DNA of 64,000 nt from Sulfurimonas sp. HSL3-7 (GTDB lineage Bacteria > Campylobacterota > Campylobacteria > Campylobacterales > Sulfurimonadaceae): positions 930,001 to 994,000 of the forward strand of contig NZ_CP147919.1 in the NCBI RefSeq assembly GCF_039645985.1, read 5' to 3'. The notes below the pieces were generated by a model. It searched no databases. It saw only the letters and a program-made list of their open reading frames with translations, and had not been told where the DNA came from. Below, piece after piece: positions 19,065-29,080 of this stretch (positions are counted from its first letter, which is position 1; each line of letters opens with the position of its first letter). Both the position numbers and the translations under genes were made by a program.

Positions 19065-20603
19065 TCAGTAGTTCACCGCTACTTTATAGGTCGGGTCATT
19101 CTCTTCGAAGGTGCAGTGCGGTCCTGCATTTTTCATCAGGGTCTTGCAATCTTTTGAAAGGTGTCGGAGAGTAAGGTTCTTGCCGGCTTCTTCGTATTTT
19201 TTAGTCAGGGTGTCGACTGCTTCGATGCCCGAAGAGTCCATCACGCGTGCGTTATTAAAATCGATAACGACGCGCGGCGGATCCTGGTCGATGGTGAAGG
19301 TGTCCATGAAACTGGTCACCGAACCGAAGAAGAGGGGACCGTCAAGTTCGTAGACCTTGGTACCGTCCGCTTCGACGTTTGTCTTCGAGAAGATACGGGC
19401 ATGTTTCCAGGCAAAGACCAATGCCGAGATGATAACGCCTGAGATAACGGCGACGGCGAGGTCGGAAAAGATGGTAATGACCGTGACGACAATCATGACA
19501 AAAGCGTCACTTTTTGGCATGTGTTTAATATGGCTGGCGCTGCTCCATTCAAAGGTCCCGATGCTCACCATGAACATGATCCCGACCAGAACGGCAACGG
19601 GGATGACATTGAGCAGATCAGTCAGTGTTGCGACGAGCAGCATCAGGCCGACGGCGGCCGTAATGCCGGAGAGACGTCCGAGACCGCCTGAGGTGTAGTT
19701 GATGATGGACTGGCCGATCATCGCACACCCCGGCATACCGCCGAAAAAACCGCAGGTGATGTTCCCGCTGCCCAGTGCGATACACTCCTTATTGCCGGAA
19801 CCGCGGGAGTCACTCATCTCGTCAAGCACGGAGAGAGTCAGAAGCGATTCGATAAGCCCGACCAGTGCGACGATAACGGCGTACGGAAGTACCATCATGA
19901 TGGCGTCGAGGCTCAAGACTGTGTCCGGAATGTGGAAAGAGGGTAGCTGGCCCTTGAACTGGCTCAGGTCTGTGAGGTTGCCGACGGTGATGGTGTTGAT
20001 GTTACCGTAGTAGACCAGCAGGGTAAGTGCGATGATGGCAATCAGACCGGCCGGGATAGCCTTGGTGTACTTCGGCAGGAAGTACATGATCAGCATGGTC
20101 GAGATGACCAGCAGGTACATCTCGGTGCCCTGGCCCTCAAAGAACTTGAACTGTGCCAAAGCGATAACAATGGCAAGACCGTTGACAAAACCGTACATCG
20201 CCGGCTGGGGAACGAGGCGGATGAATTTGCCCATTTTGAAAACACCCGCCATGACCTGCAGCAGGCCGGCAAGAACGGCCGTAAGGGTGATATACTGCAG
20301 CACGCCAAAGGCGAGGTCATCGCCGCTAAGCCCCTGCGTGCTCAGCATGGTACTGGCCTGAAGGCTGAGCGCGACGAGTACAACGGCAACGGAGCCTGTC
20401 GCCCCCGAGATCATCCCCGGTTTACCGCCGATCAGCGCGGTGATGAGACCCAGGATGAAGGCGGTGTAGAGACCGACAATCGGGCTGACGTCGGCGATGA
20501 ACGAGAAGGCGATCGCTTCGGGAACGAGGGCAACGGCGACGACAAGCCCGGAAAGGATATCGTTTTTGATATTTTTGGAGGAGTAGTTGGCGATATTGAA
20601 CAA
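19065..20603 (-). CDS. SulP-family inorganic anion transporter
   Basis: 512-residue inner-membrane permease of the SulP/SLC26 family: about 11-12 hydrophobic segments through residue 395, including the family signature VVAVALVPEAIAFSFIADVSPIVGLY and GGMPGCAMIGQS, followed by a cytosolic STAS domain (about 405-512; VVIDFNNARVMDSSGIEAVD). Substrates in the family are sulfate, bicarbonate or other anions; the sequence does not settle which. In a likely autotroph bicarbonate is attractive. Its ATG lies 2 bases after the valS stop. Confidence 0.92.
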   Translation of the reverse strand: MFNIANYSSKNIKNDILSGLVVAVALVPEAIAFSFIADVSPIVGLYTAFILGLITALIGGKPGMISGATGSVAVVLVALSLQASTMLSTQGLSGDDLAFGVLQYITLTAVLAGLLQVMAGVFKMGKFIRLVPQPAMYGFVNGLAIVIALAQFKFFEGQGTEMYLLVISTMLIMYFLPKYTKAIPAGLIAIIALTLLVYYGNINTITVGNLTDLSQFKGQLPSFHIPDTVLSLDAIMMVLPYAVIVALVGLIESLLTLSVLDEMSDSRGSGNKECIALGSGNITCGFFGGMPGCAMIGQSIINYTSGGLGRLSGITAAVGLMLLVATLTDLLNVIPVAVLVGIMFMVSIGTFEWSSASHIKHMPKSDAFVMIVVTVITIFSDLAVAVISGVIISALVFAWKHARIFSKTNVEADGTKVYELDGPLFFGSVTSFMDTFTIDQDPPRVVIDFNNARVMDSSGIEAVDTLTKKYEEAGKNLTLRHLSKDCKTLMKNAGPHCTFEENDPTYKVAVNY

Positions 20604-20605
20604 AA

Positions 20606-23248
20606 CTAGCCTTGTAGTGAATCGAGCTGATCGATGATTTTCTGCTGTTTAGATTGTGCATCTTCCAATGCAGCTTCATTTTGTGCGATAACTGCCTCAG
20701 GTGCATTGTCAACAAATTTCTTGTTACTTAGCATGCCTTTCAATTTGGCAATTTCTTTATCAAGTTTCTCACTCTGTTTTGTTAAACGGTTGATGATCGG
20801 TTCCAGGTCTATGGACTCAGTAGGAATGAAGACTTCAACATACTTTCCAACATCACCAACAGCATCTTGAACTTTTTCATTCGTAAATGTAATTGTTTCT
20901 ACTTTGGCCAATTTTTCTATGAATGGGGCCATCATATTTTCTGCAGAAGGATCAATTTTGACAAAAGCTTTCTCTATGCGCTGATTACCCATATCGACGA
21001 GAACTTTTGCACGGCGGATTGCAATAATAGTGTCCATGATGATATCAAACTGGTCTTCGATATTATTATCATGTACTGTAGTACTGGTCGGGTACTTTGT
21101 AATCATGATCGACTCTCCATTTTCGAGTGAGCTGCCGGAAAGACTGTGGTAGAGGTATTCCGTCATAAACGGCATGAACGGGTGAAGCAGTTTCATCGAC
21201 TCTTTAAAGATAGCACCGAGTTCCGGGATACTTTCCTTACTCGCCTTACTCAGTTCGATACCCCAGTCACAGAACTCGTTCCACAAAAAGCGGTAAAGTG
21301 TTGTCGCCGCATCGTTGAAGCGGTATTCGTCGATGAACTCGCGTGTTTCGGCGACAGCGACATTGTAGCGGCTCAGCATGTAACGGCCAAGCGGTGTACT
21401 CACTTCGGTGTCGGCAAGATCGGCAAAGGTCTCGACATTCATCTGCAGGAATTTCGAGGCGTTGTAGAGTTTGTTGGTAAAGTTGCGGCTCTGTTCAAGC
21501 TTCTCCTGGCTCATACGGATATCACGGCCCTGTGCGGCTGAGATGGCAAGAGTGAAGCGAAGGGCATCGGCGCTGTACTTTTCGACCATATCAAGCGGAT
21601 CGATGACATTGCCCTTGGATTTTGACATCTTCTGGCCATGCTCGTCACGTACCAGGGCATGCAGGTAGATGTGGTTGAACGGCAGTTTCTCCATAAAGGT
21701 CTCGCCCATCATCATCATTCTGGCAACCCAGAAGAAGAGGATATCGAAACCGGTAATCAGCAGGGAGTTCGGATAGAAATCCTTCAGATCCTGGGAACTG
21801 AAAGTGCGGTCCATCTCGCTGTCTCCGTTGCCCCAGCCCAGTGTCGAAAACGGCCAAAGTGCCGAGGAGAACCAGGTGTCAAGCACATCAGGATCCTGCG
21901 TAAAGTTCTTGCTTGCACATTTCGGACAGGCAGCCGGTGCGTCTTCCTGGGAAGCCCATTCGTGGCCGCAGTCGTCGCAGTAGAAGACCGGGATACGGTG
22001 GCCCCACCAGAGTTGACGGGAGATACACCAGTCACGAAGATCACCCATCCAGGCGTTGTAGGAGTTGATCCAGTGCGGCGGAAAGAACTGCGCTTCGCCG
22101 CTGTTGGTCTTCTCTATCGATTTCTTGGCGACCTCGGAGCGGACAAACCACTGTTTGGAGATGTACGGCTCGACGACGTTGTGGCAGCGGTAGCAGTGGC
22201 CGACCTGGTGGACGTGGTCTTCGATCTTCTCGATGAAGCCCTCTTCCTCAAGACGTTTGACGATGATGTCGCGCGCTTCGAGACGTTCGAGTCCCTTGAA
22301 CTCGCCGGCGAAGTCGTTGAGGATCCCTTTTTCGTCGAAGACGGTGATGAACTCGAGGTCGTGGCGTTTGCCGACCTCGTAGTCATTTTGGTCGTGGGCA
22401 GGGGTGACCTTGACAATACCGGTACCGAACTCCATATCGACGTGTTCGTCGGCGATGACCGTGATCTCGCGATCGAGCAGCGGCAGCTTGACCTTTTTGC
22501 CGACGAGCTCTTTATAGCGTGCATCATCAGGATGGACCATGACAGCACTGTCGCCGAAGTAGGTCTCCGGACGCGTTGTCGCCACGGTGATGTGGCCCGA
22601 ACCGTCGGCGAGCTGGTAGTTCATATGGTAGAACTTGCCGGCATGCTCTTCGTGTTCGACCTCGATATCAGAGAGGGCGCCGTCATGGGTACACCAGTTG
22701 ACCATGTAGTTGCCGCGGACGATCAGCCCCTCGTTATAGAGATGGACAAAAGACTCTTTAACAGCGTTTTTCAGCCCCTCGTCCATGGTAAAACGCTCAC
22801 GGCTCCAGGCAGGGGAGACACCCATCTTTCGAAGCTGGCCGACCATGATCCCGCCGGACTCCTCTTTCCACTTCCAGACGCGCTCAAGAAACTTCTCGCG
22901 TCCGAGCTCCTCTTTTGTCGTTCCTTCGGCAAGAAGCTGCTTTTCCACAACGTTTTGCGTCGCGATACCGGCATGGTCTGTTCCCGGCTGCCAGAGGGTG
23001 CGGTAGCCATCCATGCGTTTGTAACGGGTGATGATGTCCTGAAGGGTGAAGGTGAGTGAGTGGCCGATATGCAGACGTCCGGTGACGTTCGGCGGCGGCA
23101 TCATGATCGCAAAGTTTTTGTTCTCCTGCTGGATACTCTTGTTGCCGTCGATTTCAAAATATCCGCGCTCTTCCCAGATCTTGTAATAGCGCTCTTCTAT
23201 TGTCTTCGGATCGTAGGTCGTCGGTGCTTGTTTCGTCTCTTCTGCCAT
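20606..23248 (-). CDS. valS: valyl-tRNA synthetase
   Basis: 880-residue class I synthetase with HIGH-type motif (GRLHIGHSLTF near residue 60), the editing CP1 domain (about 190-340), KMSKSKGNV, and a C-terminal coiled-coil arm (about 815-880; INRLTKQSEKLDKEIAKLKG). It charges tRNA-Val and clears mis-acylated threonine. A zinc-type pair of CxxC motifs lies at YCDDCGHEW and CPKCASKN. Start ATG fits the family; the SulP gene follows after 2 bases. Confidence 0.97.
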   Translation of the reverse strand: MAEETKQAPTTYDPKTIEERYYKIWEERGYFEIDGNKSIQQENKNFAIMMPPPNVTGRLHIGHSLTFTLQDIITRYKRMDGYRTLWQPGTDHAGIATQNVVEKQLLAEGTTKEELGREKFLERVWKWKEESGGIMVGQLRKMGVSPAWSRERFTMDEGLKNAVKESFVHLYNEGLIVRGNYMVNWCTHDGALSDIEVEHEEHAGKFYHMNYQLADGSGHITVATTRPETYFGDSAVMVHPDDARYKELVGKKVKLPLLDREITVIADEHVDMEFGTGIVKVTPAHDQNDYEVGKRHDLEFITVFDEKGILNDFAGEFKGLERLEARDIIVKRLEEEGFIEKIEDHVHQVGHCYRCHNVVEPYISKQWFVRSEVAKKSIEKTNSGEAQFFPPHWINSYNAWMGDLRDWCISRQLWWGHRIPVFYCDDCGHEWASQEDAPAACPKCASKNFTQDPDVLDTWFSSALWPFSTLGWGNGDSEMDRTFSSQDLKDFYPNSLLITGFDILFFWVARMMMMGETFMEKLPFNHIYLHALVRDEHGQKMSKSKGNVIDPLDMVEKYSADALRFTLAISAAQGRDIRMSQEKLEQSRNFTNKLYNASKFLQMNVETFADLADTEVSTPLGRYMLSRYNVAVAETREFIDEYRFNDAATTLYRFLWNEFCDWGIELSKASKESIPELGAIFKESMKLLHPFMPFMTEYLYHSLSGSSLENGESIMITKYPTSTTVHDNNIEDQFDIIMDTIIAIRRAKVLVDMGNQRIEKAFVKIDPSAENMMAPFIEKLAKVETITFTNEKVQDAVGDVGKYVEVFIPTESIDLEPIINRLTKQSEKLDKEIAKLKGMLSNKKFVDNAPEAVIAQNEAALEDAQSKQQKIIDQLDSLQG

Positions 23249-23404
23249 ACGGGGTCGCCTTTGTCAAAATGATATTTTCAGTTCGTAAAATTTAGGCGAA
23301 TCATAGCCAATAAGAGGTAAAATTCGACTAAATAACTGACCGCATTACCGTCTTGAATTTTCTCTTGCACTCAGAAATATCTCACGATTTAAAAAGGAAA
23401 CCTG

Positions 23405-25507
23405 TTGCCACTTTCACGTTTAAATGAGGATCAATACAAGGCAGCAACAACGCCATACGGCCAAAATCTCATCATCGCTTCGGCCGGTACAGGCAAGACA
23501 TCGACGATCGTCGGGCGTATCGGACATCTACTGGCCAACGGGGTGAAACCCGAAGAGATACTGCTGCTGACCTTTACCAACAAGGCGGCCGCCGAAATGG
23601 TCGAGCGGGTGGCCCAGTATTTCGGCAAGCAGACCGCCGGCAAGATCGACGCGGGTACCTTCCATGCTATCAGCTATCGATGGCTGAAACGCTTTAACGG
23701 CAAGGTGGTATTGAAACAGCAGCGCGAGCTCAAAACCCTTTTTCGCAGTGTCTTTGAAAAGCGCTCTTTCTCGCATCTCAACAGCGAGAGCGAGCCTTAC
23801 GGGGCAAACTATCTTTATGACCTCTACTCCTTTTATCAAAACACGGAGATGAGCGAGGACTTCGAGACATGGATCACCAAAAAACAGCCCGATCACCGTA
23901 TTTATGCACTCATCTACGCCGACGTGGTGGATGAGTTTGAAGAGCTGAAGTTGCAGTACGGTTTTTTAAACTTCAACGACCTATTGATCCAGATGCGGAA
24001 CATATGTGAACAAAAGGAGTTGGGGTACAAAGAGGTACTGATCGACGAGTACCAGGATACCAACGCACTTCAGGGTTCCCTAGTCGATGCGATGAAACCG
24101 CCGTCGCTCTTTTGCGTGGGGGATTACGACCAGAGCATCTACGCCTTCAACGGCGCCGATATCGGGATCATCGGCTCGTTTACAAAGAAATACGAAGAGG
24201 CGAAGGTGCATACGCTGCGTAAAAACTACCGTTCAACGGTGCCGATCCTTTCACTTGCCAACCGTGTGATTGCGCATAACGAACGTATCTATCCCAAAGA
24301 GCTGGAAGTGACGCGCCAGAATGCAGCACAGCCGCCGAAACTTTTGGTCTATGATGAACTCTTTGATCAGTATCACGGCATCACCGAGATGATCAAGAGC
24401 TCTTCGACCGACCGGGAAGAGATCGCGGTCATCTTTCGTAATAACTCTACAGCCGACGGGATCGAAGCAGCAATGCGGGAGCAGGGTGTCGCCTGCCGAA
24501 GACGCGGCGGTACCAGTTTTTTTGATGCTAAAGAGATCAAAGCTATTTTAGATATCTACACATTGATGATCAATGAAAATGATATGATGGCCTTTATCCA
24601 TCTTTTTGAATTTGCTAAGGGTATCGGGAGCGCTATTGCCAAAGAACTGTTTATTGCCCTGCAGAATGTGGGCTCGGGATCGCTTCTATACGGGATATTC
24701 TCTCCGGATACCAGTATCAGTAACCCGTTTGAAAAACGTAAGCTCAATCAGCAGCTGGGACTCTTTGACGACTTCCTGGAGCTGGGTTCAGCCGGACGAT
24801 TCGGTGCCATGGGGTTCGATGCGAAGTTTCTTAAAAACCCGGTGCTCAAACATCCCAAACTTACCAAAGACGGGGCAAAGTTCCTCTTCCATTTCACGCA
24901 GCTGCTGCGGTCGATCCACGGACTAAAACAGCCAAAAACCATTGTCAGCAAGATCCGCACCTCAGAGTTTTATCACGGCATCGTCGATGTACTGAGTTCC
25001 AAACGTGCTCTCCAGGCAGACGGCACTATTGATGAGCGGCAGAAAAAAGAGTCGACAGAGCGCATCCACAATAAATCGCAGATACTGGTGGAGCTGACAC
25101 GTCCCTATAGTGAACATGAACGGTTTTTAAATGCGATGATACTGGGCTCTCAGGATCTGACCCAAGGGGAGGGTGTGCATCTCTTAAGTATTCATGCTTC
25201 AAAAGGTTTGGAGTATAAAGAGGTCTATGTCATCGACCTGATGGACGGGCGTTTTCCAAACCGCAAGCTGATGGTACGCGGCGGCAGTCTGGATGAGGAG
25301 CGCCGTCTTTTTTATGTGGCTGTAACACGGGCAAAAGATGTCTTGTACCTCAGTTTTGCCAAATATGACAAGATCAAAAAAAGTGATTTTGTCGCTTCGC
25401 AGTTTCTTTATGAAGCGGGCATGATGCAAGAAGACGAAGTTTATAAAAAGATGCTGATCAAAGAAGAGAAGCGTAAAGAGAAAGAAGAAGCGGCTAAAGC
25501 AGAGTAG
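23405..25507 (+). CDS. UvrD/Rep-type ATP-dependent DNA helicase
   Basis: 700-residue superfamily 1A 3'-5' helicase. Motifs in order: Q-motif LNEDQYKAAT, Walker A ASAGTGKTS (about 28-36), LTFTNKAAAEM, DEAD-type LIDEYQDTN, VGDYDQSIYAFNGA, YRST, and motif VI VAVTRAKDVLYLSF. Roles in the family are DNA repair and replication restart; whether it is UvrD, Rep or PcrA is not decided by eye. The start is TTG with AAAGGA upstream. It converges with the pilus operon. Confidence 0.93.
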   Translation: MPLSRLNEDQYKAATTPYGQNLIIASAGTGKTSTIVGRIGHLLANGVKPEEILLLTFTNKAAAEMVERVAQYFGKQTAGKIDAGTFHAISYRWLKRFNGKVVLKQQRELKTLFRSVFEKRSFSHLNSESEPYGANYLYDLYSFYQNTEMSEDFETWITKKQPDHRIYALIYADVVDEFEELKLQYGFLNFNDLLIQMRNICEQKELGYKEVLIDEYQDTNALQGSLVDAMKPPSLFCVGDYDQSIYAFNGADIGIIGSFTKKYEEAKVHTLRKNYRSTVPILSLANRVIAHNERIYPKELEVTRQNAAQPPKLLVYDELFDQYHGITEMIKSSSTDREEIAVIFRNNSTADGIEAAMREQGVACRRRGGTSFFDAKEIKAILDIYTLMINENDMMAFIHLFEFAKGIGSAIAKELFIALQNVGSGSLLYGIFSPDTSISNPFEKRKLNQQLGLFDDFLELGSAGRFGAMGFDAKFLKNPVLKHPKLTKDGAKFLFHFTQLLRSIHGLKQPKTIVSKIRTSEFYHGIVDVLSSKRALQADGTIDERQKKESTERIHNKSQILVELTRPYSEHERFLNAMILGSQDLTQGEGVHLLSIHASKGLEYKEVYVIDLMDGRFPNRKLMVRGGSLDEERRLFYVAVTRAKDVLYLSFAKYDKIKKSDFVASQFLYEAGMMQEDEVYKKMLIKEEKRKEKEEAAKAE

Positions 25508-25536
25508 AAACCACTGCCTTTCAAGGGAACGTGTTT

Positions 25537-26784
25537 CTAACCACGTCCCATTGCCGCATCACCCAAGCTCCACATTGGCAAGAAAATACCGAGTGCAAGC
25601 ATCAATACCATCACCGCAATAATACCGAGCATAACCGGCTCAATCGCTTCTTGCAGACCGTCGATGATTTTGTCAAATCGCATTTTATAATACTCTGTTA
25701 CTTTGTTGAGCATCGTATCCAACTGGCCTGATTGCTCACCTGCCGAGACCATTGAAATGATCATGTTCTCAAAAAGCCCCGTTTCTTCAAGACCCTCGTG
25801 CAATGTACTTCCCTTTTCAACAGCACTACGCACTGTTGTCAATTTCTCTTTTAAGGGGAGGTTGTCCGTCATGTTAATGGCGGTATCAAGCGCTTCAGCT
25901 ATCGGAATACCGGAACGGACCAGTTCAGAGAAGACGAGAGTAAAACGGTTTAGTGTTGAATAGAGAATAATGCCTTTTATTAAATACAGTCTTAGAAGAA
26001 ATTGATGAAAACCGTATCGGAACTCTCTATTATGATCAATCATATATTTAATGACGAGATAGATAACAGCAATGCCTGCCAAAACAAAAAGACCGTACTG
26101 TGTCAGCATATCAGAAAGGAACATCAATATTCTTGTCGGCAATGGTAGATTCGCCCCAAGTTGTTCGAAGATCTCTTTAAACTGAGGCACAACAAAAGAA
26201 AGCAATATACTAAATGCAACAGCCATTGCGATCATAACATTACGCGGATAGGCCATTGCTTTTTTAAATTTGATTACATTCATACGGATCTCTTCGAGCA
26301 TGACAGCAAGTTTTGCCAATGCCTCAGCCATGTTACCTGTCTTTTCACCGAGCTCGACCATCGCTAGCGTAAGACCGCCAAGTTGAGATCGGAAGTTGTT
26401 CATTGCATTATAGAGACTTGAACCGGCATTAATATCCTCACCACATTTACTCAGAATCTCTTTGAGTGTTTTATCTTCTGTCGCATCGGCAAGTTCCGCA
26501 AGTGAATCATGTATCGAAATACCCGCATTGGTCATAACCGCCAACTGGTTGATCGCAGCTATTTGAGAATCCGGTTTGAGTTTTTTCTTTTTAGCATTTT
26601 TAAAAAGATTGGCTTTGAACTGGGCAAACTGCTCTTCCAGCGGGGGCGAACTCTCTTCAACTTTTACTAATATGCCCGGAAATTTGACCTTGGCCATATA
26701 GTGGGCTTCTTTCTTGCCTTCAGCGTATAATCTATGCTCTGTTTTTTTCCCGCGAGCAAGTACCGTTACTGTAAAATGTTTCAT
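25537..26784 (-). CDS. MshG/GspF/PilC-type inner-membrane platform protein
   Basis: 415-residue polytopic inner-membrane protein with two T2SSF domains (about 70-195 and 275-400), each ending in hydrophobic segments; NQLAVMTNAGISIHDSLAELA and SELVRSGIPIAEALDTA are the repeated signatures. It forms the platform that the extension ATPase turns to add pilin subunits. Equivalent to CtsF of Campylobacter. Last gene of the operon, overlapping the ATPase gene by 4 bases. Confidence 0.93.
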   Translation of the reverse strand: MKHFTVTVLARGKKTEHRLYAEGKKEAHYMAKVKFPGILVKVEESSPPLEEQFAQFKANLFKNAKKKKLKPDSQIAAINQLAVMTNAGISIHDSLAELADATEDKTLKEILSKCGEDINAGSSLYNAMNNFRSQLGGLTLAMVELGEKTGNMAEALAKLAVMLEEIRMNVIKFKKAMAYPRNVMIAMAVAFSILLSFVVPQFKEIFEQLGANLPLPTRILMFLSDMLTQYGLFVLAGIAVIYLVIKYMIDHNREFRYGFHQFLLRLYLIKGIILYSTLNRFTLVFSELVRSGIPIAEALDTAINMTDNLPLKEKLTTVRSAVEKGSTLHEGLEETGLFENMIISMVSAGEQSGQLDTMLNKVTEYYKMRFDKIIDGLQEAIEPVMLGIIAVMVLMLALGIFLPMWSLGDAAMGRG

Positions 26785-28523
26785 ACTTTTGCCACCCTTA
26801 AAATTTCTTCAATAGTCGTTGCGCCGCTAACAACTTTTTTCATACCATTCGCAAACATCTGTTCAAAACCCTCTTTGACCGCTTGCTCTGTTATCTCATC
26901 TTTCGAAGCACTGCGCGCAATCATACTTGACAGCTCTTCCGAAATAGGCAGAACCTCCGAGATCATCTCCCGGCCCATGTATCCGACGCCATTGCATTCT
27001 CGGCATCCTGCCCCCTTATAAAAAACAGTACCTTCCGGCAAGTATTTTTTATATTGTTCTGTGACCGAGAGTGGCAGATTATCTTCTGTCTTGCAGTAAG
27101 GACAAATCTTACGAATAAGACGCTGCGCTTGAACGGCAACCAGTGAACCGCTGATGAGGTAAGGCTCAATACCCATATCAACCATCCTCGGTATCGCACT
27201 GATGGCATCATTCGTATGCAGGGTAGAGATAACCAAGTGACCTGTCAAAGCTGCTTTAATAGCAATTTCAAGTGTCTCCTGGTCACGGATCTCCCCGATC
27301 ATGATCTTGTCCGGATCCTGACGCAGAATTGAACGTAGCGCATCGGCAAAACTGAGACCGACACTGGCCTGCACCTGGACCTGCTGAATTAGGTTCATCC
27401 GGTATTCCACAGGGTCTTCGACCGTAATAACTTTTTCTTCAACACTGCGCAGCTCGTTGAGCGCACCATAGAGGGTCGTTGTTTTACCGCTACCCGTCGG
27501 TCCGGTGACAAGGATAATACCATATGGCATTTTAAGGGCATTATGGAGTTTTTGATAACCAGCTTCATCCATACCGGCATCTTCAAGACGTATCATCGCT
27601 TTCTCTTTGTCGAGTACACGCATAACAATTGATTCACCGTACATAATCGGCAAGGTTGAGAAACGGAAATCGTATTCCCTATCACCTACTTGTGCTGAAA
27701 AACGGCCGTCTTGCGGCTTTCTTCTTTCCGCAATATCAAGATTTGCCAGGATCTTCAGACGTGATGCGAGTGGCGGATAGATATCTTTGTCAAAGATGAA
27801 TATCTCAGAGAGCTTGCCATCAACACGACCGCGCACGGTACAGTTGTTTTCGGTAGGTTCGATGTGGATATCACTCGCACGGTTTTTGATACAAGCTTTT
27901 AAGATGACATCTATAAGCTGTAAGATGGATGAGGCTTGTGCCTGATCTTTATTTTGGTCAGTCCCGATGGAGTTTAACTCATTCCGGATATTGACAACCA
28001 GTTCTTTAACACTGTCTTTCAGCTCAATTTTAAAGAGATAAGCCTGAATCTGTTTCTCTGTAGCGACTGCAATTTCGATCGGCTTGCGTGGAAAAAGGCG
28101 TTGAAGCGCCTCTTGTGCTTCGATATTCAGAGGGTCTGCAAATGCAACTGTAACCGATAGGTCATTTTCTTTGATGGGAATAGCATTAAAACGTTTTAAT
28201 TGTGATAACGGGATCCTGTCGGCCAGCCTGTAATCCATATCAATAGAGTCAAGATCAAGAAATTGTATCTCCATCACTTCACCGAGATACTGCATAACAG
28301 CTTGTTCATCCAAAAAATGATACTGCTTGATAATAGCAATCTCATAATGTCCCGAACGGACCTGTTCAACAATAAACCGTTTAACAAAGTTTGCAGAAAC
28401 GGCACCGACTTTAGTTAGTGTCTCGAGGAGGGTATCATCTTTTACCCCAACACGATGCAGACGTTCAATCTGCTCTTCTGAGATATGCCCTTGTGCCAAT
28501 AAGTCATGGGTAACTCTATCCAT
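26781..28523 (-). CDS. MshE/GspE/PilB-type secretion ATPase
   Basis: 580-residue cytoplasmic ATPase that powers pilus or pseudopilus extension. An N-terminal MshEN-type domain (about 40-150) is followed by the ATPase core: Walker A VTGPTGSGKTTTL, Asp box, Walker B with IMIGEIRDQET, His box LTGHLVISTLHTND, and a tetracysteine zinc site (CPYC ... CREC). Start ATG at 28523 has AGGA 7 bases upstream and avoids overlap with the preceding stop. Equivalent to CtsE. Coupled to the platform gene. Confidence 0.94.
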   Translation of the reverse strand: MDRVTHDLLAQGHISEEQIERLHRVGVKDDTLLETLTKVGAVSANFVKRFIVEQVRSGHYEIAIIKQYHFLDEQAVMQYLGEVMEIQFLDLDSIDMDYRLADRIPLSQLKRFNAIPIKENDLSVTVAFADPLNIEAQEALQRLFPRKPIEIAVATEKQIQAYLFKIELKDSVKELVVNIRNELNSIGTDQNKDQAQASSILQLIDVILKACIKNRASDIHIEPTENNCTVRGRVDGKLSEIFIFDKDIYPPLASRLKILANLDIAERRKPQDGRFSAQVGDREYDFRFSTLPIMYGESIVMRVLDKEKAMIRLEDAGMDEAGYQKLHNALKMPYGIILVTGPTGSGKTTTLYGALNELRSVEEKVITVEDPVEYRMNLIQQVQVQASVGLSFADALRSILRQDPDKIMIGEIRDQETLEIAIKAALTGHLVISTLHTNDAISAIPRMVDMGIEPYLISGSLVAVQAQRLIRKICPYCKTEDNLPLSVTEQYKKYLPEGTVFYKGAGCRECNGVGYMGREMISEVLPISEELSSMIARSASKDEITEQAVKEGFEQMFANGMKKVVSGATTIEEILRVAKV

Positions 28524-28531
28524 TTTGTATC

Positions 28532-29080
28532 CTACCAATAGATATGACGTTGTGTCATAATCTTATCATAATATTCTTCTATAACCATCTTAGGCGAAGG
28601 CGCGCTTTTTGTGACAAAAAGACGATAACTTTTTTTTGCATCATTAGGATCTCTATAGTTATAACGGCGTCTGTCTTTTGGACTGGTGTCTTTTGCATAA
28701 AGGTCAAAGACTGTTGAGAGAACATAATCTGTTGTCGGAAGTTTGACAGGCTTCAAGTCATATCGGTCGCTAAGTGAATACATAAGAAGCTTTTTCTGCA
28801 TCAGAATAACAGAAAAGTAAGCGGCATTGGCCCGCGCTTCCTTCGATTTTTTTAATGCAGTGATCGGCATAGAGAGTTTATCAAGGTGATCGGCGTTAAG
28901 ACAGGCAAAAGCATAGAGCGAGATAAACTCTTCATCATCTTTATACTCTTCGAGGATACCCTCACCCTTCTGACAAGCTTCTTCATATTTTGCATCTTGA
29001 TAGAGTTTGTAGGTCTCGAGTTTAGTATCTGCCTGTAAAAGCATAGAAGAGACAAAGAACAGAAATGTTAGTTTAATCAT
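28532..29080 (-). CDS. secreted protein of unknown function inside the MSHA-like operon
   Basis: 182 residues with an N-terminal signal peptide (MIKLTFLFFVSSMLLQA), so it should be periplasmic. The first half is a helical repeat-like segment (YQDAKYEEACQKGEGILEEYKDDEEFISLYAFACLNAD) with two cysteines; the second half is basic (KDRRRYNYRDPNDAKKSYRLFV). It overlaps the TPR gene upstream by 4 bases and ends 8 bases before the ATPase gene, so it is made with the machine. The classical Vibrio msh locus has no counterpart here that I know of; a gene at this place exists in the Campylobacter cts locus (recollection). Confidence 0.85.
   Translation of the reverse strand: MIKLTFLFFVSSMLLQADTKLETYKLYQDAKYEEACQKGEGILEEYKDDEEFISLYAFACLNADHLDKLSMPITALKKSKEARANAAYFSVILMQKKLLMYSLSDRYDLKPVKLPTTDYVLSTVFDLYAKDTSPKDRRRYNYRDPNDAKKSYRLFVTKSAPSPKMVIEEYYDKIMTQRHIYW

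Noticed and set aside
21638-23059. A 473-codon open frame on the plus strand opposite valS
   Set aside because: It lies wholly inside the valyl-tRNA synthetase gene in the complementary frame, has no ribosome-binding site and reads as a Val/Asp-rich mirror of valS codons.
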